The notes beneath the pieces are model-generated. The model ran no database searches. It had not been told where the DNA came from and saw only the letters and a list, made by a program, of their open reading frames with translations. DNA of 26,847 nucleotides from Candidatus Woesearchaeota archaeon. GTDB taxonomy: Archaea > Nanobdellota > Nanobdellia > Woesearchaeales > GW2011-AR4. A program made the position numbers and the translations under genes. The stretch lies in assembly GCA_013330825.1 (NCBI GenBank), contig DUHN01000008.1:1-26847 (forward strand), written 5' to 3'. The first letter of the stretch is position 1. Every line of letters begins with the position of its first letter. Shown here in pieces: positions 1 to 8,026 of the stretch.

Positions 1-540
1 TTAGTCCGGGGAGTTTCACTTGTCTTTTAAAGTTCATTATTTCAGAATAAGTTTTCGGATGGTAAATATCTTTAAAATGATCATAACCATTTAACATCTG
101 CTTAGAAAAATCTATTTTTTCAAGTCTTTTCTTAACATCTTCAAAGGAAACATTATGAAGTTTTAACTTTGATAGAGTTATTGCAAGTGGGAAAACATCC
201 AACCCAACACCTATACGCCCAAGCTGATTTGCTTCAAAAATTGTAGTGCCACGGCCAGCAAAAGGGTCTAATACTACATCTCCTTCTTTTGAATATTTTT
301 TAATAAAAAAATGAGGGATTTGTGGAGCAAAACAAGCCTGATAGGGAACAATATAATGGAGACTATGCCCCTGTCTCTGTTTTTGCGGCCAAAAACTCCT
401 TCATCTACCTTAACGTGTTTACCGGCGTACTCTTTATGAAAATTCTTTCTGGTTTCCTGTGACGGATGTAGAAGGTACTGATATTCCATGCTCTCGATGA
501 GATCCGCATCGTTTAAATAGTTTACTGATTGATTTTCCAA
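1..540 (-). pseudogene. DNA methylase (N4/N6 class), frameshifted and cut by window edge
   Basis: A DNA-modifying, SAM-dependent methyltransferase. From about position 370 down to 1, one minus frame encodes HSLHYIVPYQACFAPQIP, then motif I DVVLDPFAGRGTT, then FEANQLGRIGVGLDVFPLA, and it is still open at base 1, so the C-terminus lies outside. That frame has no start codon: it is closed by a TGA at 403-401. The preceding N-terminal part, from TTG at 540 with GAGAAGG just upstream, lies in another frame (MENQSVNYLND to about RKNRDRG). The two frames join naturally at the GCCCC run (367-370 on +), where one missing base would give NRDRGHSLHY, resembling the RGH...Y..YPA motif of methylases. It starts 7 nt after the RQC-HTH gene, so the two may be an operon. 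Whether the frameshift is real decay or an assembly error cannot be told here. Confidence 0.75.
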
Positions 541-546
541 ACCTTC

Positions 547-1215
547 TCAAAAATCCTGCTTCCCAGAGCCATCAACTTCCCCGGCCCTCTCCATCTCCGC
601 AACCACGCACTTTATCTCTCCGTAGGAGATGTCATCGGGAAGCTTCTCCTTAATCTCCCTTAGCTTTGGACGTTCTGAAAACGCCTTTCGCGCCTCAATA
701 ATCATATCAATTCTCTCCTGAGCTACAAAAGATTGGGGATTTGCAAGGCCATCCTTGACAAGCCTGAAAAGGTGGTCGTAGATGGTGGACAAAGCCAATC
801 CCCTGGCATGGGAGATATCCGCGGGGCATTTTCCTGAGGAGAGGAGATTGAGGGTAATGCGCTCGGACTCTCCGGCGTGCTCCTCCTTTATCGTCCTCTC
901 TTGCCTCAAGGGAATATCGATTTTGTCCTCAAGCGCCTTGCGCCCGGCATCTGTCACCTCAAGAACATCATAGAACGGCCCAAGCTCAGGCAGCTCCTTT
1001 CTTCTGACTAGCTCCATTTCCAGAAGCTGCTCAATGAAATTTTCAATCACATCGGGATTGCACCAGCACAGGCCGCCAAAGCCACGATCCCCCTCAAGAA
1101 AATCTATCTTATGGGAAGCTGACCCCCTGAGGAAAAGCGCGAGCTTGTGCTTTCCTATGCAGTGCATGGAAACAGCATTCAGTATGACCCTGGCAACCTC
1201 TCCGGAGCGCTCCAT
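547..1215 (-). CDS. Orphan RQC + helix-turn-helix protein (RecQ C-terminus-like)
   Basis: A 222-residue protein starting at ATG 1215 (MERSGEVARVIL). Residues about 3-100 match the RQC winged-helix pattern of RecQ helicases: VARVILNAV, then LFLRGSASHKI, FGGL, and YDVLEVTDAGRKAL. Residues about 125-215 match the RecQ-associated helix-turn-helix domain: ERITLNLLSSGK, ALSTIYDHLFRLVKDGL, DISYGEIKCVV. No helicase domain precedes it. The open frame continues upstream only as antisense of the Bro-N remnant. A TATA-like TTTATACTTT (minus, about 1263-1254) lies about 40 nt before the ATG, so it may be expressed on its own as a DNA-binding protein. It could equally be the leftover 3' end of a recQ gene. 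Domain assignment is from motif memory. Confidence 0.6.
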   Translation of the reverse strand: MERSGEVARVILNAVSMHCIGKHKLALFLRGSASHKIDFLEGDRGFGGLCWCNPDVIENFIEQLLEMELVRRKELPELGPFYDVLEVTDAGRKALEDKIDIPLRQERTIKEEHAGESERITLNLLSSGKCPADISHARGLALSTIYDHLFRLVKDGLANPQSFVAQERIDMIIEARKAFSERPKLREIKEKLPDDISYGEIKCVVAEMERAGEVDGSGKQDF

Positions 1216-1292
1216 CACCTTAAAACCCCCATAATTCGCTGACTTGTCTTTTGAAAGTATAAACCTTTGCACTGGACATCCGCCTGCGCATG

Positions 1293-1301
1293 ATATATAA
1301 A
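1293..1301 (+). promoter_or_regulatory. TATA box for the Bro-N gene
   Basis: ATATATAAA lies 23-31 nt before ATG 1324, the spacing of a leaderless archaeal promoter. It is divergent from the RQC-HTH gene. Confidence 0.5.
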
Positions 1302-1323
1302 CAAGGAAAGCAGCCAGATTCCC

Positions 1324-1692
1324 ATGGATAACGAGAAGGCACTTGTGGTGTTCCAGGGAAAGGGAATCAGGAGGGCATGGTTTAATGATGAATGGTGGTT
1401 TGTCGCCACGGACATTGTTGCCGCCCTTACAGATACGCCTGATCCTTCGGGATATCTCAAGGACATGAGGCGAAGGGATGAGGGATTTTCGCAAGGGTGG
1501 GGGTAAATCGCCACCCCCCTTCCAGTGGATACCTCTGGCGGAAAGCAGAGCATGAATTGTGTCTCGGCGAAGGGGGCTTTTAGGCTCATCCAGTCCATCC
1601 CTTCCCCCAAGGCAGAGCCATTCAAGCAGTGGCTGGCCCAGGTTGGTTATGAAAGGGTTGAAGAGATTCAGAACCCGGAACTGGCAGGATAA
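1324..1692 (+). pseudogene. Bro-N (phage antirepressor/DinD-like) remnant with internal TAA
   Basis: The frame starts at ATG 1324 and reads MDNEKALVVFQGKGIRR, WFNDEWWFVATDIVAALT, YLKDMRRRDEGFSQGWG: a recognisable Bro-N DNA-binding domain found in phage antirepressors and DinD-type proteins. TAA at 1504-1506 interrupts it, but the same frame continues as IATPLPVDTSGGKQSMN, FRLIQSIPSPKAEPFKQW and VGYERVEEIQNPELAG, ending at TAA 1690-1692. Family members have Gln (WGQIATPL) where the stop stands, so one C-to-T change (CAA to TAA) explains it. The usual C-terminal domain after NPELA is also gone. The gene is therefore doubly damaged; the intact part would be a 60-residue peptide. Confidence 0.8.
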
Positions 1693-1716
1693 AATTAGGC
1701 AGCATCCATCCAAAAA

Positions 1717-1727
1717 CCTTTAAATAC
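1717..1727 (+). promoter_or_regulatory. TATA box for tyrS
   Basis: CCTTTAAATAC ends 24 nt before ATG 1751, which fits a leaderless or near-leaderless transcript. Confidence 0.5.
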
Positions 1728-1750
1728 ACTCCCCCTTCATTCTATGAATC

Positions 1751-2833
1751 ATGGATGTTGAAGCAAAACTCAATCTCATCAGGCAGGTCGGCGAGGAAAT
1801 AGTCACCGAAGAAGAGCTCAAAGCGCTGCTTTCTGAAAAGGCGCACCCGGTTGCCTATGATGGCTTTGAGCCCAGCGGCACGGACATCCACGTCGCCCAG
1901 GGCATCATGCGGGCCATCAACGTCAACAAGATGACGAAGGCAGGCGTGAAGTTCAAGATGCTGGTGGCGGACTGGCACGGCTGGGCCAACAACAAGATGG
2001 GGGGAGACCTGGAAAAGATCCAGAAGGTCGGCAGGTTCTACGTGGAAGTGTGGAAGCACTGCGGCATGGACCTCAAGAACGTCGAGTTCGTCTGGGCGTC
2101 CGACCTCCTGGACAACAGGGACTACTGGAAGACCGTCATGCAGGTCGCGAGGGGCAGCACGGTCAAGCGGATACTGCGGACCGTCCAGATCATGGGAAGG
2201 TCGGAATCCGACTCATTGCAGGCATCCCACATCATCTATCCCTGCATGCAGGCAGCGGACATCTTCCACCTGGGAGCGGACATCTGCCAGCTGGGCATGG
2301 ACCAAAGGAAAGTCAACGTCCTCGCCAGGGAACTGGGCCAGAGCATTGGATTCTGGAAGCCGGTCATCGTCTCCCACCACATGCTCATGGGGCTGTCCCA
2401 GCCGGTGAACACGGAAGGCAAGGACGCATTGGAGAGGACGATTGACCTCAAGATGTCCAAGTCACGGCCGGACACCGCGATCTTCATGACAGACAGCCAG
2501 GAAGACATCCAGAGAAAGATGAAGAAAGCGTGGTGCCCGGAAGGGCAGGCAGGGGAAAACCCCGTATTGGAGTATTTCAGATACATCATCTTCGAGAAAT
2601 TCGACGACGTGGTCATCGAGCGCCAGGAGAAATTCGGCGGCAACCTGGAACTCACCAGTTACAAGGAGATGGAGCACCTCTTCGCACAGAAGAAGATACA
2701 CCCCACGGACGCCAAAAGCTGCGCCGCAGCCTACATCGAGAAGATCATCCGGCCGGTGAGGGACGCCATTCTCAAGGACCAGGCATTGAGGAAACTCAGG
2801 GAAGAAGTCAAGTCCTTTGAAGTCACGCGCTAA
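1751..2833 (+). CDS. tyrS: Tyrosyl-tRNA synthetase, eukaryote/archaeal type
   Basis: Charges tRNA-Tyr in the cytoplasm. The 360-residue class I synthetase has the catalytic entry YDGFEPSGTDIHVAQG (HVAQG at 47-51 is the HIGH-equivalent), VADWHGWANNKMGGD, the tyrosine-site segment QLGMDQRKVNVLARE, and a perfect KMSKS at 234-239. The HVAQGIM/AINVNKM signature and the NNKMGGD segment resemble eukaryotic, especially plant-type, TyrRS more than the HLGH form common in archaea. Length is normal for archaeal TyrRS; no C-terminal tRNA-binding extension is present. ATG 1751 is chosen because it directly follows the TATA spacing; ATG 1744 is in another frame. Its TAA (2831-2833) overlaps the TAG of the convergent M16 gene. 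Confidence 0.95.
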   Translation: MDVEAKLNLIRQVGEEIVTEEELKALLSEKAHPVAYDGFEPSGTDIHVAQGIMRAINVNKMTKAGVKFKMLVADWHGWANNKMGGDLEKIQKVGRFYVEVWKHCGMDLKNVEFVWASDLLDNRDYWKTVMQVARGSTVKRILRTVQIMGRSESDSLQASHIIYPCMQAADIFHLGADICQLGMDQRKVNVLARELGQSIGFWKPVIVSHHMLMGLSQPVNTEGKDALERTIDLKMSKSRPDTAIFMTDSQEDIQRKMKKAWCPEGQAGENPVLEYFRYIIFEKFDDVVIERQEKFGGNLELTSYKEMEHLFAQKKIHPTDAKSCAAAYIEKIIRPVRDAILKDQALRKLREEVKSFEVTR

Positions 2834-4029
2834 GGCCCCACGACCGCAACCGCATACGGCTGCGAGAAGTACTTCTTCTGCGCCACAAGGACTTTCCTGA
2901 TGGGAATCGCATTTATCCTGCGGACATAGCCCTCTATTCTCTCGGCGTTGCCCACATACTCCATGAAGCACAGCTCGTCCGCCCGTTCCTCGGGATTCTC
3001 CTGTTCAAGGATGAAGTTCCCCTCAAGGAATGTCTTGGCATCGGAAACTTCCTTCGCCGTCACCGGCCTGCGGAACTCCTCCAGCATGAGGCGCTGCGCG
3101 AGCCCCACCTTCTTCTTGTCCGTTGACGCGTGGGCCGCGATATAGCCCACATCCTTCCCCAGGTCAAGGCGGGCGCCGACCTCGTACGACAGCCCATTCC
3201 GGGTCCTGATGGCGTCGAACACCCTGCCGGACTGCCCCCTCCCCAGCACGGCCTCGAGGATGTCCAGCGCATACGCGTCCGGATGGCTCCTCCCGCAGGT
3301 CAGGAACCCCAGCACGGTATACGCGCTCTTTGTCCTGCGGTGCTCCGAGGAAGACCTCACCGAGCGCAGGGGTCGTTCGGCGGGATGCCTCTTTTTAGGA
3401 ATCCGCTCCCTGTGTGGGAGGGAAAATGCCCTCCTGATCTTCCCCCTGATGCTCCTGGCTCCCCCGATGACCGTGATGATCATGTTCCTCGGCAGGTAAT
3501 GGGCACGGTAGAACCTCACCAGCCTGGAGCGTGTCATGGCAGAGACATCTTCCACCGTCCCGTACGTGGGGTGCCGCATCGGATGCCTGCGGAACAGCGT
3601 CCTCTCGAACAGCATCCACTTGTAGAACCGCGGGTCATCGAGCACCATGTGGATCTCCTTCAGGATGACCTTGCGCTCCTTCTCGACGGCTTTCCCCGGA
3701 AAAGTGGAATGGAGCAGCATGTCGGAAAGCACGTCTATCGCCTTATCAGCGTGCTTCGCCAGCACCTTGATGTGGTACGCAGTCACTTCAGAATTGGTGT
3801 AGGCGTTCATCTCCCCGCCGAGGTCCTCGATGGCTGCCGCGATTGTCCTGCTGTCCGGCCTCTTGGACGTCCCCTCGAACAGCATGTGCTCGAAGAAATG
3901 CGCGATGCCCCTGATGCCGGCTTTCTCGTCGTTCGAGCCGGTCTTCACCATGGCCTCGATGACCATAGACTTGGAATGCGTGGGCTCGTGCAGCAACGTG
4001 ATGCCGTTCCTGAGGATGTGCCTTTTCAT
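2830..4029 (-). CDS. M16 family zinc metallopeptidase (insulinase/MPP-like)
   Basis: A predicted zinc endopeptidase of 399 residues. It carries the inverted zinc motif HFFEH (H44, E47, H48) and a third ligand E125 within VILKEI, exactly the HxxEH-x76-E spacing of the family. The C-terminal half has GRGQSGRVFDAIRTRNGLSYEVGA, the R/Y substrate-gripping motif of M16. Length fits a single M16 unit that would act as a dimer. The frame is open further upstream to 4176, but ATG 4029 (MKRHILRNGITLLHE) matches the family start and lies about 25 nt after a minus-strand TATA-like CCTTAATAAC (4060-4051). It is divergent from the M24 peptidase and sits within a peptidase-rich neighbourhood. Confidence 0.9.
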   Translation of the reverse strand: MKRHILRNGITLLHEPTHSKSMVIEAMVKTGSNDEKAGIRGIAHFFEHMLFEGTSKRPDSRTIAAAIEDLGGEMNAYTNSEVTAYHIKVLAKHADKAIDVLSDMLLHSTFPGKAVEKERKVILKEIHMVLDDPRFYKWMLFERTLFRRHPMRHPTYGTVEDVSAMTRSRLVRFYRAHYLPRNMIITVIGGARSIRGKIRRAFSLPHRERIPKKRHPAERPLRSVRSSSEHRRTKSAYTVLGFLTCGRSHPDAYALDILEAVLGRGQSGRVFDAIRTRNGLSYEVGARLDLGKDVGYIAAHASTDKKKVGLAQRLMLEEFRRPVTAKEVSDAKTFLEGNFILEQENPEERADELCFMEYVGNAERIEGYVRRINAIPIRKVLVAQKKYFSQPYAVAVVGP

Positions 4030-4050
4030 GAGCAGGCAATCACAGAAGGT

Positions 4051-4060
4051 GTTATTAAGG
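4051..4060 (-). promoter_or_regulatory. TATA-like box for the M16 peptidase
   Basis: CCTTAATAAC on the minus strand, ending 21 nt before ATG 4029. This decides the start against the longer open frame. Confidence 0.4.
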
Positions 4061-4163
4061 TTTCCCAATGGAACGCGCCCATTGCGGGGCGCCAAGACAA
4101 TGTGAGCCGGAGGCGAATACCATGATGAGCAACGGTTTGCAGATCCCATATCCAAACAGAAAA

Positions 4164-4174
4164 GGATATAAAAC
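4164..4174 (+). promoter_or_regulatory. TATA box for the M24/M29/M29 operon
   Basis: GGATATAAAAC ends 20 nt before ATG 4195. It is likely the promoter for three tightly spaced peptidase genes. Confidence 0.5.
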
Positions 4175-4194
4175 AAGAAAAAGCCTTCCCAACC

Positions 4195-5250
4195 ATGAGA
4201 GTGAAGGAGTTCCAGGCGTTCCTGCAGGAGAAGAAGGTCGATGCATCAATCCTCGTCAGCATCGGCATGGAGCCGGACCCCAATTTCTTCTATTTCACCG
4301 GCTACGAAGGGGCGGGCGCGCTCATCATTCCCCAGTCGGGAAGGCCGCTCCTCCTCGCCCCTAAGATGGAGCAGGAGCGCGCAAGAAAGAGCAGGATCAA
4401 GTCCGTCAAAATCCTCGAGAAGAAGCGCCTGTTCGATTCCGTCAGGGAGCATGTGGGAAGAGCAAAGAAGATAGGCATGGACGGCAGCGCCCTGGCGCTC
4501 AACGCGGCAAAAGCACTCAGGAAATCGTTCAGGAAAGCGAGGACCATAGACGTCTCCAGAAAAATCAGGGAATTGCGCACGATAAAGACGATGGAAGAGA
4601 TTTCTTATATCAGGCGCTCGTGCCGGGAAGCGGACAGCATACTCCAGCAATGCCTCAAGAACTTCAGGGAGTTCCGGACGGAAAGCGAGGCCGCCGCGTT
4701 CCTGCAGCACGAGGCCCTCAAGAGGGGGCTGGATGTCCCGTTCAGGCCAATCGTGGCCTCTGGAAAGCACGCGAGCATGTCCCACCACGCGCCGCAGAGC
4801 ACGAAGCTCAACAAAGGGTTGTGTGTCATCGACTTCGGCGTCAAGGTCAAGGGGTATTGCTCAGACATGACCAGGACCATCGGCATCGGAAGCGTGCCCC
4901 CGGCACAACGGAAAAAATACCAGAAACTATTGGGCGTGCAGCAGCAGGCCATGGCATCGGCAACGGACGCCATGAAGTGCTCGCTCATCTACGACGGCGT
5001 CATCAGGGCGCTGGGGAAAGACGCCCCTTATTTCACCCACGGCCTCGGGCACGGCATCGGCGTGGAGATACACGAGCTGCCCAACCTCACCATCAGCTCA
5101 ATAGACAGGATGCAGAAGAGCATGGCGTTCACCGTCGAGCCGGGCATCTATTACCCTAAAAAATTCGGCATCCGCATCGAGGACAGCGTCCTTCTCGCCA
5201 CAAGGCCGGAACAGCTCACCAAGACGACGAAGGAGCTCATCATCATCTGA
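4195..5250 (+). CDS. M24B aminopeptidase (Xaa-Pro peptidase-like)
   Basis: A metallopeptidase of 351 residues likely removing N-terminal residues next to proline from peptides in the cytoplasm. The N-terminal creatinase-like domain (about 1-130, with FFYFTGYEG) is followed by the pita-bread domain. All five metal ligands are visible: D213 (CVIDFG), D224 (CSDMTRT), H286 (THGLGHGIG), E315 (VEPGIYY) and E329 (GIRIEDS). SMSHHAPQ at about 195 supplies the usual His. Length is typical of archaeal PepQ. The next gene starts 9 nt after the stop, so it heads an operon with the two M29-type genes. Distinguishing prolidase from aminopeptidase P is not possible from sequence alone. Confidence 0.92.
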   Translation: MRVKEFQAFLQEKKVDASILVSIGMEPDPNFFYFTGYEGAGALIIPQSGRPLLLAPKMEQERARKSRIKSVKILEKKRLFDSVREHVGRAKKIGMDGSALALNAAKALRKSFRKARTIDVSRKIRELRTIKTMEEISYIRRSCREADSILQQCLKNFREFRTESEAAAFLQHEALKRGLDVPFRPIVASGKHASMSHHAPQSTKLNKGLCVIDFGVKVKGYCSDMTRTIGIGSVPPAQRKKYQKLLGVQQQAMASATDAMKCSLIYDGVIRALGKDAPYFTHGLGHGIGVEIHELPNLTISSIDRMQKSMAFTVEPGIYYPKKFGIRIEDSVLLATRPEQLTKTTKELIII

Positions 5251-5259
5251 GGCAGGACT

Positions 5260-7026
5260 ATGAGAGACGACAGGGAAGCATTTGACGCGGCGGTCGGGTA
5301 CTACACACAGGCGCTGCAGGCATTCGCGAAAAAGGACACCCTCATCACCTTCAGCAATGAAGACAAGAGGGCATTTTTCTCCCTCGCCCCCCTTTCCCTC
5401 GCCCTCCATAACCTCAACTGCGAGGTCTCTGCCGCAGGCTACGGGAAGGAAAAGGACGGCCTTCACGCGCTCTTCGACGTCTGGAACTGCTTCAAGGACC
5501 TGAAGCAAGGCATCAGGAACGGCAAAACAGGCGCCTTGCAGGCGTTCATCACGGAAGCGAAAAAGAAGCTCCCTGATGTCGAGAGGCTCTTTGAGCAGCC
5601 GGCGCTCATCCTCGAGGCCAACGGGAAGCACTTCCTGGGGAACAGCCTCACTCTCGACTACAAAGACGACTGGATGAGGGAGCACCGCACCCAAGAGCTG
5701 GAGAGGACATCAAGGATTCTCTGGAAGGATGTCTACAACATCAAGAGCAATGAGAGAGTAGGCGTGGGCTTCTGCCTCCTCCAAAGGGAAGAGATGCTCG
5801 GCCACCCGCTGCAGGATTATCTCGATTCCTACCAGATCGCGTGGGCGATGGCATCCGCGTGCAATGGCAAGGTCTCCATGAGCGCGTACAGCGCAAAGCA
5901 ATCCCAGCTCGAGCCTTCCGAGAGGACCTCAGACCTGCGCGCCACCCTGCTGGGCTGCGAATACGACAAGGAAGTGGACGAGCAGCCATTCATCGCCTTC
6001 AGGCAGCTCTCCAGGGAACTGAAGCTTGACCGGTTCAGGCCGACAGACGCCAGTTTCTTTGTCTCCGGAAAAGGGTATCCTGGCAAGCACCGGTTCGGCG
6101 ACGCGATTGGCTACCCTTCCCCCGACAGGAAGACGAGGTGGAAGACCCCCGGACAGATGCTCTCTAAGTTTGATTTCTATCCGCAGACCAGGGACGAGCC
6201 GCGCGACCCGCAAACCAGGATAGCATTCACAGAAACCCTGCCTATCGATGTCTTCATCGAGACAAACCTCCTCGACTGGAGTGAAGTCCGCTCAAGGAAC
6301 CAGAAGATCAAGGAGGTCATGGACAGGTGCGATGTTATCTACGTCAAGGGCAATGTCAATGAAAAGCACAGGACCAGCCTCGAGGTCGGCCTGGTGAAGA
6401 AAGACGGCACGCGCCGCTGGGTGCGGAGATCGGACACCGATGTGCGGGAGAAGCTGAACAGGGAATATCTCGAGCGCACCGGGATACGCGCGGGCTGCAT
6501 GGGCAACATTCCCGGGGGGGAGGCCTTCACCACGCCGGAATACATCAAGGGCACGTTCGTGGGGGACGTCGTCATCGCCATCGACCAGAGCTATCCGCTT
6601 GACGAGCACGACCCTTTCGTCGTCGAATGCTCCGGAGACAAGTATGAGGTCATTGCCGGGCCTGGCAAGATAGTGAAAAAATTCAGCGAGCGCAAGAAGG
6701 AGGCATGGGACCTCCTCCTGGAATCCGAAAAAAAACGCACCCTCCCACCGGAAATCCTGAAGATCAAGAAAGACAACTTCGAGCGCATCGGGGAGTTCGC
6801 CATCAACACCAACACCAAAGCCCGGCTGTGCGACTACCTCATCGTCAACGAGAAGATCGCGAAGATGATGCACATCGCCTGCGGCTCCGGCTACGAGGAG
6901 GACCGCTCTACTGATTACCACATCGACATCGTGTTCAACGCCCCGCGCCAGAAGCTGGATGTCTGGGGCACGGACAAGGGAGGCAGGGAGCACTGGATCC
7001 TGAAGAAGGGTGAGTTCGTTGTTTGA
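5260..7026 (+). CDS. M29-type aminopeptidase with long N-terminal extension
   Basis: A thermophilic-metalloprotease-like (M29, AmpS/AmpT) aminopeptidase of 588 residues. The catalytic region is C-terminal: NIPGGEAFTTPE (E421), GEFAINTNTKA (E512), HIACGSGYEED (H538 and the nearby Tyr) and DYHID (H554, D556), matching the E, E, H, H, D dimetal ligand set of M29. About 200 residues more than the usual 360-410 are present at the N-terminus. That extra part contains CEVSAAGYG and repeated charged stretches and was not recognised. A purine-rich GAGGCAGG precedes ATG 5260. The end overlaps the next, shorter M29 gene by 17 nt, so translational coupling is likely. It probably trims peptides released by the proteasome; that role is inference. 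Confidence 0.8.
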   Translation: MRDDREAFDAAVGYYTQALQAFAKKDTLITFSNEDKRAFFSLAPLSLALHNLNCEVSAAGYGKEKDGLHALFDVWNCFKDLKQGIRNGKTGALQAFITEAKKKLPDVERLFEQPALILEANGKHFLGNSLTLDYKDDWMREHRTQELERTSRILWKDVYNIKSNERVGVGFCLLQREEMLGHPLQDYLDSYQIAWAMASACNGKVSMSAYSAKQSQLEPSERTSDLRATLLGCEYDKEVDEQPFIAFRQLSRELKLDRFRPTDASFFVSGKGYPGKHRFGDAIGYPSPDRKTRWKTPGQMLSKFDFYPQTRDEPRDPQTRIAFTETLPIDVFIETNLLDWSEVRSRNQKIKEVMDRCDVIYVKGNVNEKHRTSLEVGLVKKDGTRRWVRRSDTDVREKLNREYLERTGIRAGCMGNIPGGEAFTTPEYIKGTFVGDVVIAIDQSYPLDEHDPFVVECSGDKYEVIAGPGKIVKKFSERKKEAWDLLLESEKKRTLPPEILKIKKDNFERIGEFAINTNTKARLCDYLIVNEKIAKMMHIACGSGYEEDRSTDYHIDIVFNAPRQKLDVWGTDKGGREHWILKKGEFVV

Positions 7027-7963
7027 TGCCGAAGCGGTCGCGGCACGCATCCTGAAGAGCGCGATGGGACTCAAACAGGGAGAGAGCCTGCTCATCGTGA
7101 CGGACAGGCAGCTCTGCACGCTCGCAGGGGCATTCTTCAGCGCCGGGCAAAAGCTCACCAAAAAAGCGCGGCTCGTCACCATAGACATCCCCCAAAGCCA
7201 CGGCGAGGAGCCGCACCCAGACATTGCACGGATGATGGCGAAGCACGACGTCTGCATGCTCATCACCACCAAGTCATTGACGCACACCAAGGCGAGAATG
7301 AAGGCGTCCAAGGCAGGAGCGCGCATCGCGAGCATGCCGGGATTGAGGGAGAGCATGTTCTCCACCGCGTTGGCCGCTTCCCCCAAACAGATCGGCGCAT
7401 TGAATGGCAGGCTCATCCGCATCCTCGGCGGAAAAAAGGACATCCGCATCACCACCGGGAAAGGGACGGATGTCACCTTCAGCATCAGGGGAAGGAAATG
7501 GGTGTCCAACCACGGCACGCTCACCAAAAAAGGCGCAGTGGGCAACCTTCCCGCAGGCGAGGTATTCATCGCTCCCCTGGAAGGCAGGACAGAAGGGAGA
7601 TTGGTCGTTGATGAAAGCATCGCCACGGCCGGCAAGGTAAAAAAGCCCATTATCATCAGCATTAAACGGGGCAGAATCGTCTCTGTCGCAGGCGGCAAAG
7701 AGGCACTGGTGTTCGGGGTAGCCCTCGTGACGGACAGGCACCGCATGGTTGCGGAACTCGGCATCGGCACGAATAGGAAGGCAAGAATCACCGGCGCCAT
7801 CCTCGAGGACGAGAAAATGTTTGGCACCTTCCACGTCGCCTTCGGCAACAACAGGCAGTTCGGCGGAACGATCGATGTCCCGTTCCACGTCGATGCCGTC
7901 GCCGCGAGGCCGACCATCATGGCGGACGGAAAGGCCATCATGAGGGAAGGGAAGCTCCTGTAG
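7010..7963 (+). CDS. Second, short M29-type aminopeptidase
   Basis: A 317-residue M29-like protein with the same motif order as its neighbour: NLPAGEVFIAP (E184), ELGIGTN (E249), ILEDEK followed by TFHVAFGNN (H275) and FHVD (H293, D295). The ligand set appears complete, so it should be an active dimetal exopeptidase. GTG at 7010, inside the end of the previous gene and preceded by GAAGAAGG, is the best start; no ATG occurs before the conserved ILKSAMGLKQGESLLIV stretch. The overlap and shared family suggest tandem duplication followed by divergence, or a heteromeric enzyme. Transcription should come from the M24 promoter; PAN downstream has its own TATA box. Confidence 0.8.
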   Translation: MSSLFDAEAVAARILKSAMGLKQGESLLIVTDRQLCTLAGAFFSAGQKLTKKARLVTIDIPQSHGEEPHPDIARMMAKHDVCMLITTKSLTHTKARMKASKAGARIASMPGLRESMFSTALAASPKQIGALNGRLIRILGGKKDIRITTGKGTDVTFSIRGRKWVSNHGTLTKKGAVGNLPAGEVFIAPLEGRTEGRLVVDESIATAGKVKKPIIISIKRGRIVSVAGGKEALVFGVALVTDRHRMVAELGIGTNRKARITGAILEDEKMFGTFHVAFGNNRQFGGTIDVPFHVDAVAARPTIMADGKAIMREGKLL

Positions 7964-7996
7964 TGAGAAAACGGCCCAAAACGGCAAATCCAAAGA

Positions 7997-8006
7997 TTTT
8001 TATATC
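7997..8006 (+). promoter_or_regulatory. TATA box for PAN
   Basis: TTTTTATATC about 20-30 nt before ATG 8027. It indicates PAN is transcribed separately from the peptidase operon. Confidence 0.55.
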
Positions 8007-8026
8007 ATCGTCGATTATCCGTTCCC

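Noticed and set aside
1504..1506. TAA recoding as Gln
   Set aside because: Other genes in the window end in TAA at family-appropriate positions (tyrS, the pilin-like gene), so TAA is a stop; a mutation is simpler.
1216..1713. N-terminal 166 residues of the long minus frame 547-1713
   Set aside because: It is antisense to the clear Bro-N coding frame and has no domain-like sequence; only the part from 1215 downward matches RQC-HTH.
3130..4125. 331-residue plus frame over the M16 gene
   Set aside because: His/Pro/Arg-rich shadow; the minus frame has HxxEH-x76-E.
6292..7941. 549-residue minus-strand open frame
   Set aside because: Antisense shadow of the two M29 genes, whose metal-ligand motifs are unmistakable; GC-rich codons make long antisense frames common here.
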